DNA of 64,000 nt from Anaeromonas sp052088025. Lineage in GTDB: Bacteria > Bacillota > Clostridia > Tissierellales > SIT17. Below, one piece after another: positions 51,625-59,883 of the stretch (the stretch's first letter is position 1; each line of letters starts with the position of its first letter). Below the pieces are notes generated by a model. The model did not search any database. It was not told the origin of the DNA and saw nothing but the letters and a program-made list of their open reading frames with translations. The stretch is from contig NZ_JBQCYD010000001.1 in NCBI RefSeq assembly GCF_052088025.1, positions 1 through 64,000 of the forward strand. The letters run 5' to 3'. The position numbers and the translations under genes are program-made.

Positions 51625-52605
51625 TTATTTTAAAGATTCTATTGCATCTTTTGCCCAATTTGAATCCTTAAGTATTGCCCTACCTATACCTATCAAGTCT
51701 GCTTTATCACTTTCTAAAAGTTCATTTGCAGCATTAGCATTTGTTATACCACCTGTAAGTATAACAGGAATATCAACTTTTCCTTTTATAGAACGTGTAA
51801 GTTCTGAAAAATATCCCTGCTTAAATTTATCCTCAACACTATATCCATTAAATCCACCTGAGATATCTAGTATATCTATACCAGCCTTTTCAAATTCTTT
51901 TGAAGCTAGTAAACTGTCTTTTAATGTAACTCCTCCCTCAGTATAATCTGATGCTCCAAGTCTAAGTAATACTAAGAAATCATCTCCTACTGCTTTTCTT
52001 ACTTCATCTATTATTTCTAAGTGTATTTTAATTCTTGATTTAACATCTCCCCCATACTCATCTTCTCTTTTATTAGTTAATGGTGAAAAAAATTGACTTA
52101 AAAGATAACCATGAGCTGAATGAATTTCTACTCCATCAAAACCTGCTTTCTTTACACGAATTGCAGCATCTTTAAATTTATTTACTATTTCTTTGATTTC
52201 TTCCTTGCTAAGTTCATGGGGGATAAATTCTCTTCCTGGATGCGCTATAGCCGATGGTCCTACTGGTTTTTCTCCTGTTACTTCTTGCTTTGATGCACTG
52301 CCTGCATGATTAATTTGCATTACAGCCTTTGACCCATTTTTTTGAATTGTTTGTGATAATGCTTTTAAACTATCAATCATATTATCATCTGCTATTGACA
52401 GTTGATTTTTACTTGCCTTTCCTTCATTAGAAATATAGCTATGTTCAATTATTATTAATGAAATATAACCACTTGCTGACTTTTCTTCATAATAATCTAT
52501 AATTCCCTTACTTAAGTTTCCATCATCACCTGATTTTTCTGTTGCCATTGGTGGCATTATTAGTCTATTTTTCAAACTTTTCTTATGAAAACTATAATTA
52601 TGCAA
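51625..52605 (-). CDS. NADH:flavin oxidoreductase / old yellow enzyme family
   Basis: An FMN-dependent ene-reductase TIM barrel, 326 aa. Conserved parts are LKNRLIMPPMATEKS, QINHAGSAS, AAIRVKKAGFDGVEIHSAHGYLLSQFFSPLTNKR and DLIGIGRAILKDSNWA. The start is uncertain: the only convenient upstream codon is TTG 52605, has no ribosome site and lies in sequence that belongs to the divergent phnE remnant. The gene's original 5' end was probably replaced when phnE was truncated. ATG 52557 in LIMPPMA would be too short. Confidence 0.87.
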   Translation of the reverse strand: MHNYSFHKKSLKNRLIMPPMATEKSGDDGNLSKGIIDYYEEKSASGYISLIIIEHSYISNEGKASKNQLSIADDNMIDSLKALSQTIQKNGSKAVMQINHAGSASKQEVTGEKPVGPSAIAHPGREFIPHELSKEEIKEIVNKFKDAAIRVKKAGFDGVEIHSAHGYLLSQFFSPLTNKREDEYGGDVKSRIKIHLEIIDEVRKAVGDDFLVLLRLGASDYTEGGVTLKDSLLASKEFEKAGIDILDISGGFNGYSVEDKFKQGYFSELTRSIKGKVDIPVILTGGITNANAANELLESDKADLIGIGRAILKDSNWAKDAIESLK

Positions 52606-53297
52606 AAGATTTTTTGAAAAATTTATTGGGTATAAACCAATCTAAAGCTTATTTAAATATTTCATATATAAAAGATGCTCTTTTATTAACTTATGATACT
52701 TTGAAAATGAGCATATTGGCTATAGGATTTGCATCTATACTAGTATTTATTACTGTGTTTCCAGCAGCACATAATGTTGCAAGTGGTGCTTTAGGAATAG
52801 GCGGTAGATGGTACAATAAATTATTATTTTCAGTGATAAGAATATTTTATATATTTTCTCGAGCAATCCCTGAATTAATATGGGCAATGATTATTATTTT
52901 TATATTTAAACCAGGAATCTTGCCTGGTGCTATAGCTTTAGCCCTTCATAATTTTGGTATACTTGGAAAGCTGTGTGCAGAGTCAATTGAAGATTTAAAG
53001 TTAGATCCAATTAAAAACCTTTCTACTACTGGTGCAAATAGTATAGAGCAATTATTTTATGGGATTATACCATCTATAATGAAAAAATTTATAACATATA
53101 TTATATATAGATGGGAAGTAATTCTTCGCACTACGATAGTAGTAGGTTTTGTAGGAGCAGGGGGGCTAGGTCAAGAATTTAAACTAAGTATGAGTTTCTT
53201 TCATTATACAAAAGTAACACTCTTACTCCTATGTTATATAGTTTTAGTATGGTTTGCAGATATAGTATCTGATAGAATAAGAGAGTTTATAATATAA
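52542..53297 (+). pseudogene. phnE: phosphonate ABC transporter permease phnE, 5'-truncated remnant
   Basis: From about 52585 the frame reads as a PhnE-type permease (YAKDFLKNLLGI, TVFPAAHNVASG, SRAIPELIWAMIIIFIF), with the coupling loop (GANSIEQLFYGIIPSIMKK) and the PhnE end motif (RWEVILRTTIVVGFVGAGGLG) intact. The first helix, start codon and ribosome site are gone, and the first 15 or so codons are the reverse strand of the old-yellow-enzyme gene. No phnC or phnD is nearby. I read it as a deletion remnant, perhaps still transcribed. Confidence 0.72.
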
Positions 53298-53302
53298 AAA
53301 TA

Positions 53303-53348
53303 ATAATAAAACCAAGTTCATAATTGAACTTGGTTTTATTATTATTTT
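53303..53348 (+). terminator. bidirectional intrinsic terminator
   Basis: AAAACCAAGTTCA / TGAACTTGGTTTT-type hairpin with T-runs either side, between the phnE remnant and the convergent peroxiredoxin gene. Arms match those at 47841-47878. Confidence 0.87.
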
Positions 53349-53932
53349 TTAGCTTTCCATTTTTTCCATACCTGACCAGCATCATTTATATTTGCTGAGA
53401 GTGTTTTATCACCAGGTTTCCAATTACAAGGAGCCATTTCCCCACTTTCTACATAATTTTGAAAAGCTTTTAGTTGTCTTAGTATCTCTTCTGGACATCT
53501 TCCTATGGAATTTGTAAGTAGTTCCATCCCATGTATAGTTCCTTGGGGACCAATTATAAAAGTTCCTCTTAAAGTTTTACCATTTTGTTCATCAAATACA
53601 TCATATGATTTTGCTACATTTGCTACTCCATCAGACAGCATTGGATACGGGATATCCACTCCACTCATTTTTGATAATTCAACTTCATTCCAAACCTTGT
53701 GAGAATAGACACTATCAACATTTATAGCTAAAATTTCTGTATTTAATTTTACAAATTCATCATAGCGAACCGCTAGACTCGATAATTCAGTTGGTCAAAC
53801 AAATGAAAAATCTCCAGAATAAAAAAATAAAATGACCCACTTATCCTTATAGTCAGATAGAGATATATTTTTTGTACTCCCATTTACAAATGCTTCAAGA
53901 TTAAACTCAGGTGCCATCTTTCCTACTAACAC
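53342..53932 (-). CDS. prxU: selenocysteine-containing peroxiredoxin (AhpC/PrxU family), TGA read as Sec
   Basis: Read through an in-frame TGA at 53795-53797, the frame encodes one 196-aa AhpC-family peroxiredoxin with no other interruption. It runs LVGKMAPEFNLEAF, VILFFYSGDFSFV-U-PTELSSLAVRYDEF, with the TGA exactly where the peroxidatic Cys (FVCPTE) belongs (codon 46). The resolving Cys lies in GEMAPCNWKPGDKTL. GTG 53932 follows AGGAGG by 7 bases. A hairpin fitting a bacterial SECIS follows the TGA. Sec-peroxiredoxins are known from anaerobic Firmicutes such as Eubacterium acidaminophilum. Ordinary gene callers would report only the 108-aa C-terminal half. Confidence 0.9.
53755..53786 (-). 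promoter_or_regulatory. candidate bacterial SECIS element in prxU
   Basis: In the mRNA a hairpin begins 8 bases after the UGA triplet. Its upper stem UAGCG-GUU-CGCUA is perfect, with a G-U loop 24 bases after the UGA, and a lower stem pairs AUUAUC with GAUGAAU, leaving one bulged base. Position and loop fit the bacterial SECIS model, in which SelB binds just downstream of the Sec codon. Folding was done by eye. Confidence 0.7.
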
Positions 53933-54003
53933 TCTAATACCTCCTATACTAAATTAATTTTTTTATAACTAATTCAGTATTATTATTACCTTTTAAATAT
54001 TTA

Positions 54004-54990
54004 TTAATACTTTTTTATATTAAGTGGCTCTTGTGGTAATATTTCTAAAGCCTCTTTTAAGATGTCAACTGGATCTTTATCCCAAGGTAGTGTTATAATT
54101 TGTCTCCATTTTTTACTTCCTTTAACTCCGTGAAATAAACCCATTGTATGTTTTAATACATTTTGAATTTTTATGTTTTCATCTAACTTTTCTATATATT
54201 TAATAAGTTCTTCTATAACTTCACCTCTAGAGATATTATTCACTTTTCCACCTTTAAAAAACTTCTCTACTTCAGTAAGCATAAATGGATTATCATAAGC
54301 TGCTCTTCCTATCATTACACCATCAACATGCTTCAAATGGGTTTGTATTTCTTCTACTGTTTTAATTCCTCCATTTATATCTATATTTAAATATGGATAT
54401 TCTTTTTTTAACCTATATATATCTTCATATCTAATAGGTGGTACTTCCCTATTTTCTTTAGGACTAAGTCCAGCTAATATTGCAATTCTAGCATGTACAA
54501 TGAATCTATCTACTTTGGCCTTTTCTACTATATCTATAAAGTTTGTTAAATCTTCATATTTGTCTATTATCTTTCTATCAAAGCTATCAGGTAATATTCC
54601 GCTTCCATCTATGCCTATTCTATGTTTTACAGTAATAGGTTTATCAGTATTTTTTCTCATTTGACAAACCATATCTCTTACTAATTCAGGATATGCAATA
54701 AGATATGCTCCCATATCATTTCCAGATACCCTATCTGAAGAACAACCTACATTTAAATTTATTTCATCATAATTCCATTTTTCAGCTATCTTTACTGCTT
54801 TACCTATATTCTTTGAATCACACCCAGCAATTTGTAAAGCCAAAGGTCTTTCAAATTCATCAAAATCAAGTAACATATTCCTATCTCCATGTATTATAGC
54901 TTGAGCTGTTATCATTTCTGTATATAATAAGGTATTTTTAGTTAATAACCTAGTGAAATATCTAAAATGCCTATCTGTTCTATCTACCAT
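54004..54990 (-). CDS. tRNA-dihydrouridine synthase (DusA-like), 5' end frameshifted
   Basis: An FMN enzyme reducing tRNA uridines. The frame has DRTDRHFRYFTRLL, LYTEMITAQAIIHGD, PLALQIAGCD, INLNVGCSSDRVSGN, KHRIGID, FIVHAR and INGGIKT, as in DusA. The open frame from ATG 54990 lacks the N-terminal ISIAPM that binds FMN. That sequence is present just upstream (IKTPKISIAP), but the only ATG with a ribosome site (AAAGGAG, ATG 55039) is one base out of frame. Deleting one base in the A/T run near 55015-55025 restores a normal start, so a frameshift or sequence error is likely. Confidence 0.85.
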   Translation of the reverse strand: MVDRTDRHFRYFTRLLTKNTLLYTEMITAQAIIHGDRNMLLDFDEFERPLALQIAGCDSKNIGKAVKIAEKWNYDEINLNVGCSSDRVSGNDMGAYLIAYPELVRDMVCQMRKNTDKPITVKHRIGIDGSGILPDSFDRKIIDKYEDLTNFIDIVEKAKVDRFIVHARIAILAGLSPKENREVPPIRYEDIYRLKKEYPYLNIDINGGIKTVEEIQTHLKHVDGVMIGRAAYDNPFMLTEVEKFFKGGKVNNISRGEVIEELIKYIEKLDENIKIQNVLKHTMGLFHGVKGSKKWRQIITLPWDKDPVDILKEALEILPQEPLNIKKY

Positions 54991-55105
54991 AGGAGCAATA
55001 CTTATCTTTGGTGTTTTAATTTTTGATATATTGTGACATATTTAATTCTCCTTTGAATTTTTTATGTTTATATTTTATTTTACCCTGAAATATGTGTTTT
55101 TCATC

Positions 55106-55146
55106 ATAAAAAAGATATGGATAATTCAAATCCATATCTTTTTTTG
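55106..55146 (-). terminator. intrinsic terminator after the WrbA-like gene
   Basis: AAAAAAGATATGGATAATTCAAATCCATATCTTTTTTT: AAAGATATGGAT and ATCCATATCTTT pair, with a T-run on the minus strand. Confidence 0.87.
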
Positions 55147-55153
55147 CTTTATT

Positions 55154-55768
55154 TTATTTTTCTTTTCCATTTTTAATCCAACTAGCAACTTCTAAGGTTC
55201 TTTTAACTTGATGCTTTACAGATGCTTCTACATCTTCAACCATCTTACCATCTTGACCTTGAGTTACTGATGTACCATAAGGATTTCCTCCTGCTGCAAA
55301 GACAGAATCATCACTATATCCCGGTGGTACTATAATAGCACCCCAGTGCATCATAGTAGTGTATAATGACTTTATAGTAGCTTCTTGACCTCCATGTGGA
55401 TTTTGTGCTGAAGTCATAGCTGTTACTACTTTATTGATTAGTTTTCCTTTAGACCATACTCCACCTTGTAAATCTAAAAATTGCTTCATTTGTGCTGCTA
55501 CATTTCCAAATCTAGTTGGAGTTGAAAATACTATCGCATCTGCCCAAACTAAATCTTCTGATGTAGCTATAGGTGTATCTTTAGTTTTTTCTACATTACC
55601 CTTCCAAACTGGATTTTTTTCAATAGCTTCCTCTGAGGCAAGTTCTTCTACTTGTAAAAGTTTAACTTCTGCTCCTGCATCTTCCCCAGCTTCTTTTGCC
55701 CACTCTGCTAATTGAGTGTTTATTCCTGTCATGCTGTAATAAATTATAGCAAGTTTTGTTTTATTCAT
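55154..55768 (-). CDS. NAD(P)H:quinone oxidoreductase, WrbA-like flavoprotein
   Basis: A flavodoxin-fold FMN protein reducing quinones by two electrons. KLAIIYYSMTGINTQLAEWA is the phosphate-binding start; TPTRFGNVAAQMKQFLDLQGGVW and TSAQNPHGGQEATIKSLYTTMMHWGAI carry the WrbA signature. ATG 55768 has the better spacing from GGGAG (7 bases); an ATG six bases upstream is too close. Length is 204 aa. Possible role in oxidative stress beside the nearby peroxiredoxin. Confidence 0.93.
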   Translation of the reverse strand: MNKTKLAIIYYSMTGINTQLAEWAKEAGEDAGAEVKLLQVEELASEEAIEKNPVWKGNVEKTKDTPIATSEDLVWADAIVFSTPTRFGNVAAQMKQFLDLQGGVWSKGKLINKVVTAMTSAQNPHGGQEATIKSLYTTMMHWGAIIVPPGYSDDSVFAAGGNPYGTSVTQGQDGKMVEDVEASVKHQVKRTLEVASWIKNGKEK

Positions 55769-55865
55769 ATACATTCTCCCTTCAATTATTTTCTTATTGT
55801 CTCTATTTACTATCTTACCCCAGCAATTTTTTTCTAATCAAAGATTGAATTTTTGATAAATTTAT

Positions 55866-57947
55866 CTATTCAGACTTATTTAATTTCAATGTCACTTTAA
55901 ATAAATCTCCATCTATTTCTATGTCAAATTCTCCATTTTGAAGTTCTATTAAGCTTTTAGCTATTGATAGACCTAGCCCACTTCCTGGACTATTTCTTGA
56001 TTCATCTCCTCTTTTAAATCGCTCCATTAATTCATCTGGAGATATATTTAGTTCATATGCTGATATGTTTTTTATAGTGAGAGATACATTTTCTTTATTT
56101 TCTAGTATATCTATATAAACTCTAGAGTCATTTAATGCATATTTAAACACATTTGAAAATAGATTTTCTATAGCACGCCACAAAAGTTTCCCATCAGCTA
56201 ATACATATATATCTTTAGTTTTAGTATTTAATTTAAACTCTAAATCTGATTCTTGTACTCTATCATCTAATTCTCCAATTCCTTGACTTATAAGTGAAAC
56301 TAAATTAATCTTTTCTAAATTCACAGGAATATTACCACTATTTGCTTTTGATGCTTCAAATAAATCATCTGTTAGTACTTTTAACTTTTGTGACTTATTA
56401 TCTAATACATCTATATATTCATTTGTCTTTTCATCATGCTCTTCTCTTTTTAATAAATCTACATAAGTTATGATAGAAGTTAAAGGAGTTCTTATATCAT
56501 GGGAAACATTACTTATAAGCTCTGATTTTAATCTTTCACTTTTTACTTCATTTTCTACTGCACTATTTAATCCATCTGCTATACTATTTATGTCATTTGC
56601 AAGTGAATTAAATTCTCCATTACTTGAAACATTAATCTTATGGTCTAAATCTCCATCTTTAATCTTTTTAACTCCTTCTTTTATAGAGTTAAATTCCTTT
56701 ACTTTTCTAAGAGCTAAATATGCAGCTAATCCAATTGTTATGGGAAACATAAAGAATGTTGCAACTACAAATAGAGGGTATCCTATTACAAGCAATACTA
56801 CTTTCACTGCTACATTCCCATTATTATATACATCTTTAAAAAACGAAAATAATTTATGTCCTATTATATAAATCACAGAATGTTTTATTATTGTTTTATT
56901 TTTTATATGTTTTATAAGTGACAATAATAAAAGTAATCCTATAGTTGATATTAGAGCTGTAACTGGTATAAACAATTTTATTGCCATTGACATATTATTA
57001 AAGGGTAATATACCAAGTAATGGCCATAGAGCAATAAGTATAAATTCCAATATGATATTTATATCAGTATATATTTTATCTATAAATGAAAGATGAATAT
57101 CATCATCCTCTGGTTTTCTACCTGCAGAATAAATTAAATATATAAATGATACTAAAAATATTACAAGTAATATTAATACTTTATTTGCTACAGCTTCAAT
57201 TGCTTTTTTATCTTCTTGCCATTCATCAATTTGTGGTTGCAAGTAACTATCTGTAAATCCTAAATATATTTTACTACTTGAATCTTCTATATAATGAGTT
57301 AGATTATACAAGCCTCTAGAATTATTTTCTTCAAATTGTTCTGGATATCCACTAACATAATTATTCTCTATAAATACATATGAAGGATAATTTTTAAAGC
57401 TATCGCTAGTAATATTATTACTGTTTTTAAAAATTTCTTCGCCATATTTGGCAAAGTATATTAAACCATCTTTATTATTTAATCTTTCTTTTATATTATT
57501 AAACTCTTTTAAATCATCTTCAATCATATCATTTTTTATATTATCAATTTGAGTTTTATATATCTCTCTAAATTTTTCTCTATTTTCTGTTTCTGATAAA
57601 TTAGGATTATATTCTTTTGAATTTGAAGTGAATTCATAATATAAGTTTTGAGTTCTTTCTTCTAAGTAATCTTTATTAAGTGTTTTTCCTTCTTTTATAT
57701 ATTCTTCATTTTTATAATGATTTATTAACTGTGATAAATCACTTGCTATGCTTTCAACATCATAATGAAACTCATTTGATTGATAATAATTATCTTCAAA
57801 CAACACTCTTAGGTTGAGATCTCCATCTGTTTTTATCATTGTATCAAACATTAAATATAAGCCAGATGTAAGTGTAGTAATAGCAATTACAAAGGCTATT
57901 ATTTTAAGCCCATATGAATAACTATATTTTTTCAATTTTGTAGCCAA
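55866..57947 (-). CDS. membrane sensor histidine kinase
   Basis: A 693-aa kinase: TM1 at residues 13-33, an extracellular domain to about 255, then several membrane helices to about 415, a HAMP-like region near 425-475 (IKDGDLDHKINVSSNGEF) and the kinase core with H-box LISNVSHDIRTPLTSII, N-box ENLFSNVFKYAL and G-box GSGLGLSIAKSLIELQNG. The gene overlaps the regulator end by 26 bases. The TTG start at 57947 is probable; another TTG four codons on is possible. The extracellular ligand is unknown. Confidence 0.9.
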   Translation of the reverse strand: MATKLKKYSYSYGLKIIAFVIAITTLTSGLYLMFDTMIKTDGDLNLRVLFEDNYYQSNEFHYDVESIASDLSQLINHYKNEEYIKEGKTLNKDYLEERTQNLYYEFTSNSKEYNPNLSETENREKFREIYKTQIDNIKNDMIEDDLKEFNNIKERLNNKDGLIYFAKYGEEIFKNSNNITSDSFKNYPSYVFIENNYVSGYPEQFEENNSRGLYNLTHYIEDSSSKIYLGFTDSYLQPQIDEWQEDKKAIEAVANKVLILLVIFLVSFIYLIYSAGRKPEDDDIHLSFIDKIYTDINIILEFILIALWPLLGILPFNNMSMAIKLFIPVTALISTIGLLLLLSLIKHIKNKTIIKHSVIYIIGHKLFSFFKDVYNNGNVAVKVVLLVIGYPLFVVATFFMFPITIGLAAYLALRKVKEFNSIKEGVKKIKDGDLDHKINVSSNGEFNSLANDINSIADGLNSAVENEVKSERLKSELISNVSHDIRTPLTSIITYVDLLKREEHDEKTNEYIDVLDNKSQKLKVLTDDLFEASKANSGNIPVNLEKINLVSLISQGIGELDDRVQESDLEFKLNTKTKDIYVLADGKLLWRAIENLFSNVFKYALNDSRVYIDILENKENVSLTIKNISAYELNISPDELMERFKRGDESRNSPGSGLGLSIAKSLIELQNGEFDIEIDGDLFKVTLKLNKSE

Positions 57948-58608
57948 TTCCCCACACCACCTTTAGATATTTTGGTTCTTTCGGATTTATTTCTATCTTT
58001 TCTCTTATTTTTCTTATATGTACCGCAACTGTGTTTTCAGGATTGTACGCAGTTTCATTCCATACCTTTTCATATATTTTATCTATTGAAAATACATTAC
58101 CCTTATTTTCTATTAAAAGTTTAAGTATCTTATATTGAACTGGAGTAAGTCTTACTTCACATCCATCAACTGTAACTTTTTTATCATCATCTTCTACTAT
58201 TAGTCCTCCTGTTTGAAACATATTTTCTTTTTCTTCTATGCTTCCAAGCTTGGTATATCTTCTAAGTTGAGAATCTACTCTTGCTATTAGTTCTAGTGGG
58301 TTAAAAGGCTTTGTTATATAATCATCTGCTCCCATATTAAGTCCCATTATTTTATCTGTATCTTCTGATTTAGCTGATAGCATTATTACTGGTATGTTCT
58401 TAAATTCTCTTATCTTCATAGTAGCTATAAGTCCATCCATTTTGGGCATCATTATATCCATTATTATAAGGTGAATATCATCTTCTTCTATTATCCTAAG
58501 TGCATCTATTCCATTGTAACCTTTGTAAATTTCATGTCCTTCATTTTTAAGATATATTCCTATCGCATCTACTATTTCCTTTTCATCATCACATATTAAT
58601 ATATTCAT
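57922..58608 (-). CDS. OmpR/PhoB-family response regulator
   Basis: A 228-aa regulator partnered with the histidine kinase. The receiver domain has the phosphorylated Asp in IIMDIMMPKMDG (about residue 53), Lys in TKPFNPLEL, and the C-terminal winged helix RLTPVQYKILKLLIENKGNVFSIDKIYEKVWNE. ATG 58608 follows AGGGGTG. Domain arrangement resembles VanR-type regulators of cell-envelope stress. Targets are unknown; the promoter region upstream is AT-rich with no clear box. Confidence 0.94.
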   Translation of the reverse strand: MNILICDDEKEIVDAIGIYLKNEGHEIYKGYNGIDALRIIEEDDIHLIIMDIMMPKMDGLIATMKIREFKNIPVIMLSAKSEDTDKIMGLNMGADDYITKPFNPLELIARVDSQLRRYTKLGSIEEKENMFQTGGLIVEDDDKKVTVDGCEVRLTPVQYKILKLLIENKGNVFSIDKIYEKVWNETAYNPENTVAVHIRKIREKIEINPKEPKYLKVVWGIGYKIEKI

Positions 58609-58736
58609 TCTAAAACACCCCTGGATTTAATTTTAGACATATTATATCACAACCTTTATTTTTGATTTAATATAATAATAGCAAATAGATATTAAGAAAT
58701 ACTCAATGAAAATCTTAAGACTTTCTTAAGATTAAA

Positions 58737-58771
58737 AAAAGATTCCTCTCTTGCGAAGAATCTTTTCTTTA
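58737..58771 (-). terminator. intrinsic terminator after the nucleoid-protein gene
   Basis: AAAAGATTCTTCG / AGGAATCTTTT-type hairpin with TTTTTAATC on the minus strand. Confidence 0.78.
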
Positions 58772-58774
58772 AGC

Positions 58775-59785
58775 TTATTTATTTTTTACATTTCCAATTT
58801 GCTTTAATACTATTGATATGGTGCCATCTGTATTATTTACAAATTCTATTTTTCCCTTGTCATCAAAAAATTCTATAGGTACTTTTATTTCTATTCCTGT
58901 ATCTGTAACTATTTTTTGCTTTTTAAAATTTTGTCTTTTTAGTTTTTCACTTACTTCAAATTTACCTTCATTTAATCCTTCTTTTTCCATGATACTCATA
59001 TATTCTTTTTTGTTATCTATATCAGATTTAAAGACATCTCTTGCAACACTTTCTATATCAATCCTATCATTTTCTTCTAAAGATTTTGCTACTGCTTTTT
59101 TTGCTTGTCCTACCTTTTCAAAATCTCCTTCATAATTATTTTCTAAGAAGTTTTGAGTGGTTTTATTTAAGACTTTAATCTTTTCTTTTTCTGATCTTTT
59201 ACTGTTACATTTAAGGTAGATTCTTGATAAGTAATAAATCTTCTCTCCATTTATTTCATAATCTTTTTCTAATAATTTTATATCTAAGGTTGTTAAATCA
59301 ATTAATACACATTCATCTATTCTCTGACTTTCATTAGGTAGGGATGTTCTTTGCTTTATTATAGAATTTATTGTCTTATCATCTTGTCTGTCTACATTGT
59401 GAATATATGAATTTCTATAATTCATTTTAAAGATAGCAAAATATTTCCTATCTTCATATGTGAATACAGAAAATATTACATCTGCTGGTGGAATATCCAC
59501 ATTTACCTTTATAATATTAAACAAAATTTCAGCTAATTTTTTTGTGTCATCTACAAAGCTATGTAAATTATAATTTACTATTATATCTTTAACTACATTT
59601 TCCCCATCATTAAATCGAGCTGGTCTAAGTGAACCATCTGTAAACACCTTTAATATATGTTTTTCTAAAAATTCTTCTATATCTTCATCTATAGGATGTT
59701 CTACTTCTGACAAAACTGGTATTTCTAAATTATTATCTAATATATGAACTATCATTTTATTTATTTCTAAATCTTTTATATCCAA
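58775..59785 (-). CDS. nucleoid-associated protein (NdpA/YejK-like)
   Basis: A 336-aa protein of the 37-kDa nucleoid-associated family. Recognised segments are the N-terminal MIVHILDNNLEIPVLSEVEHPIDEDIEEFLEKHI, ILFNIIKVNVDIPPADVIFSVF, KYFAIFKMNYRNSYIHNV and the C-terminal strand-rich VKVPIEFFDDKGKIEFVNN. TTG 59785 follows GAGGGG by 8 bases. No partner gene adjoins. Confidence 0.82.
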   Translation of the reverse strand: MDIKDLEINKMIVHILDNNLEIPVLSEVEHPIDEDIEEFLEKHILKVFTDGSLRPARFNDGENVVKDIIVNYNLHSFVDDTKKLAEILFNIIKVNVDIPPADVIFSVFTYEDRKYFAIFKMNYRNSYIHNVDRQDDKTINSIIKQRTSLPNESQRIDECVLIDLTTLDIKLLEKDYEINGEKIYYLSRIYLKCNSKRSEKEKIKVLNKTTQNFLENNYEGDFEKVGQAKKAVAKSLEENDRIDIESVARDVFKSDIDNKKEYMSIMEKEGLNEGKFEVSEKLKRQNFKKQKIVTDTGIEIKVPIEFFDDKGKIEFVNNTDGTISIVLKQIGNVKNK

Positions 59786-59857
59786 AATGCCAACCCCTCA
59801 AATTTTATTTACATCACAAAGTACATTTTATTTTATATTCATATTTATGTCAAAGAA

Positions 59858-59881
59858 AAAGAACCTTAAGAAGGTTCTCTA
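59858..59881 (-). terminator. intrinsic terminator after the galactoside operon
   Basis: AGAACCTTCTTAAGGTTCT hairpin with TTTTCTTT on the minus strand, directly after the LacI-type gene. Confidence 0.83.
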
Positions 59882-59883
59882 AT

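Noticed and set aside
53342..53668. A 108-aa peroxiredoxin C-terminal fragment as a stand-alone gene or decayed pseudogene
   Set aside because: The ATG at 53668 has no ribosome site and the upstream frame is intact coding sequence except for one TGA at the active-site position, which fits selenocysteine better.
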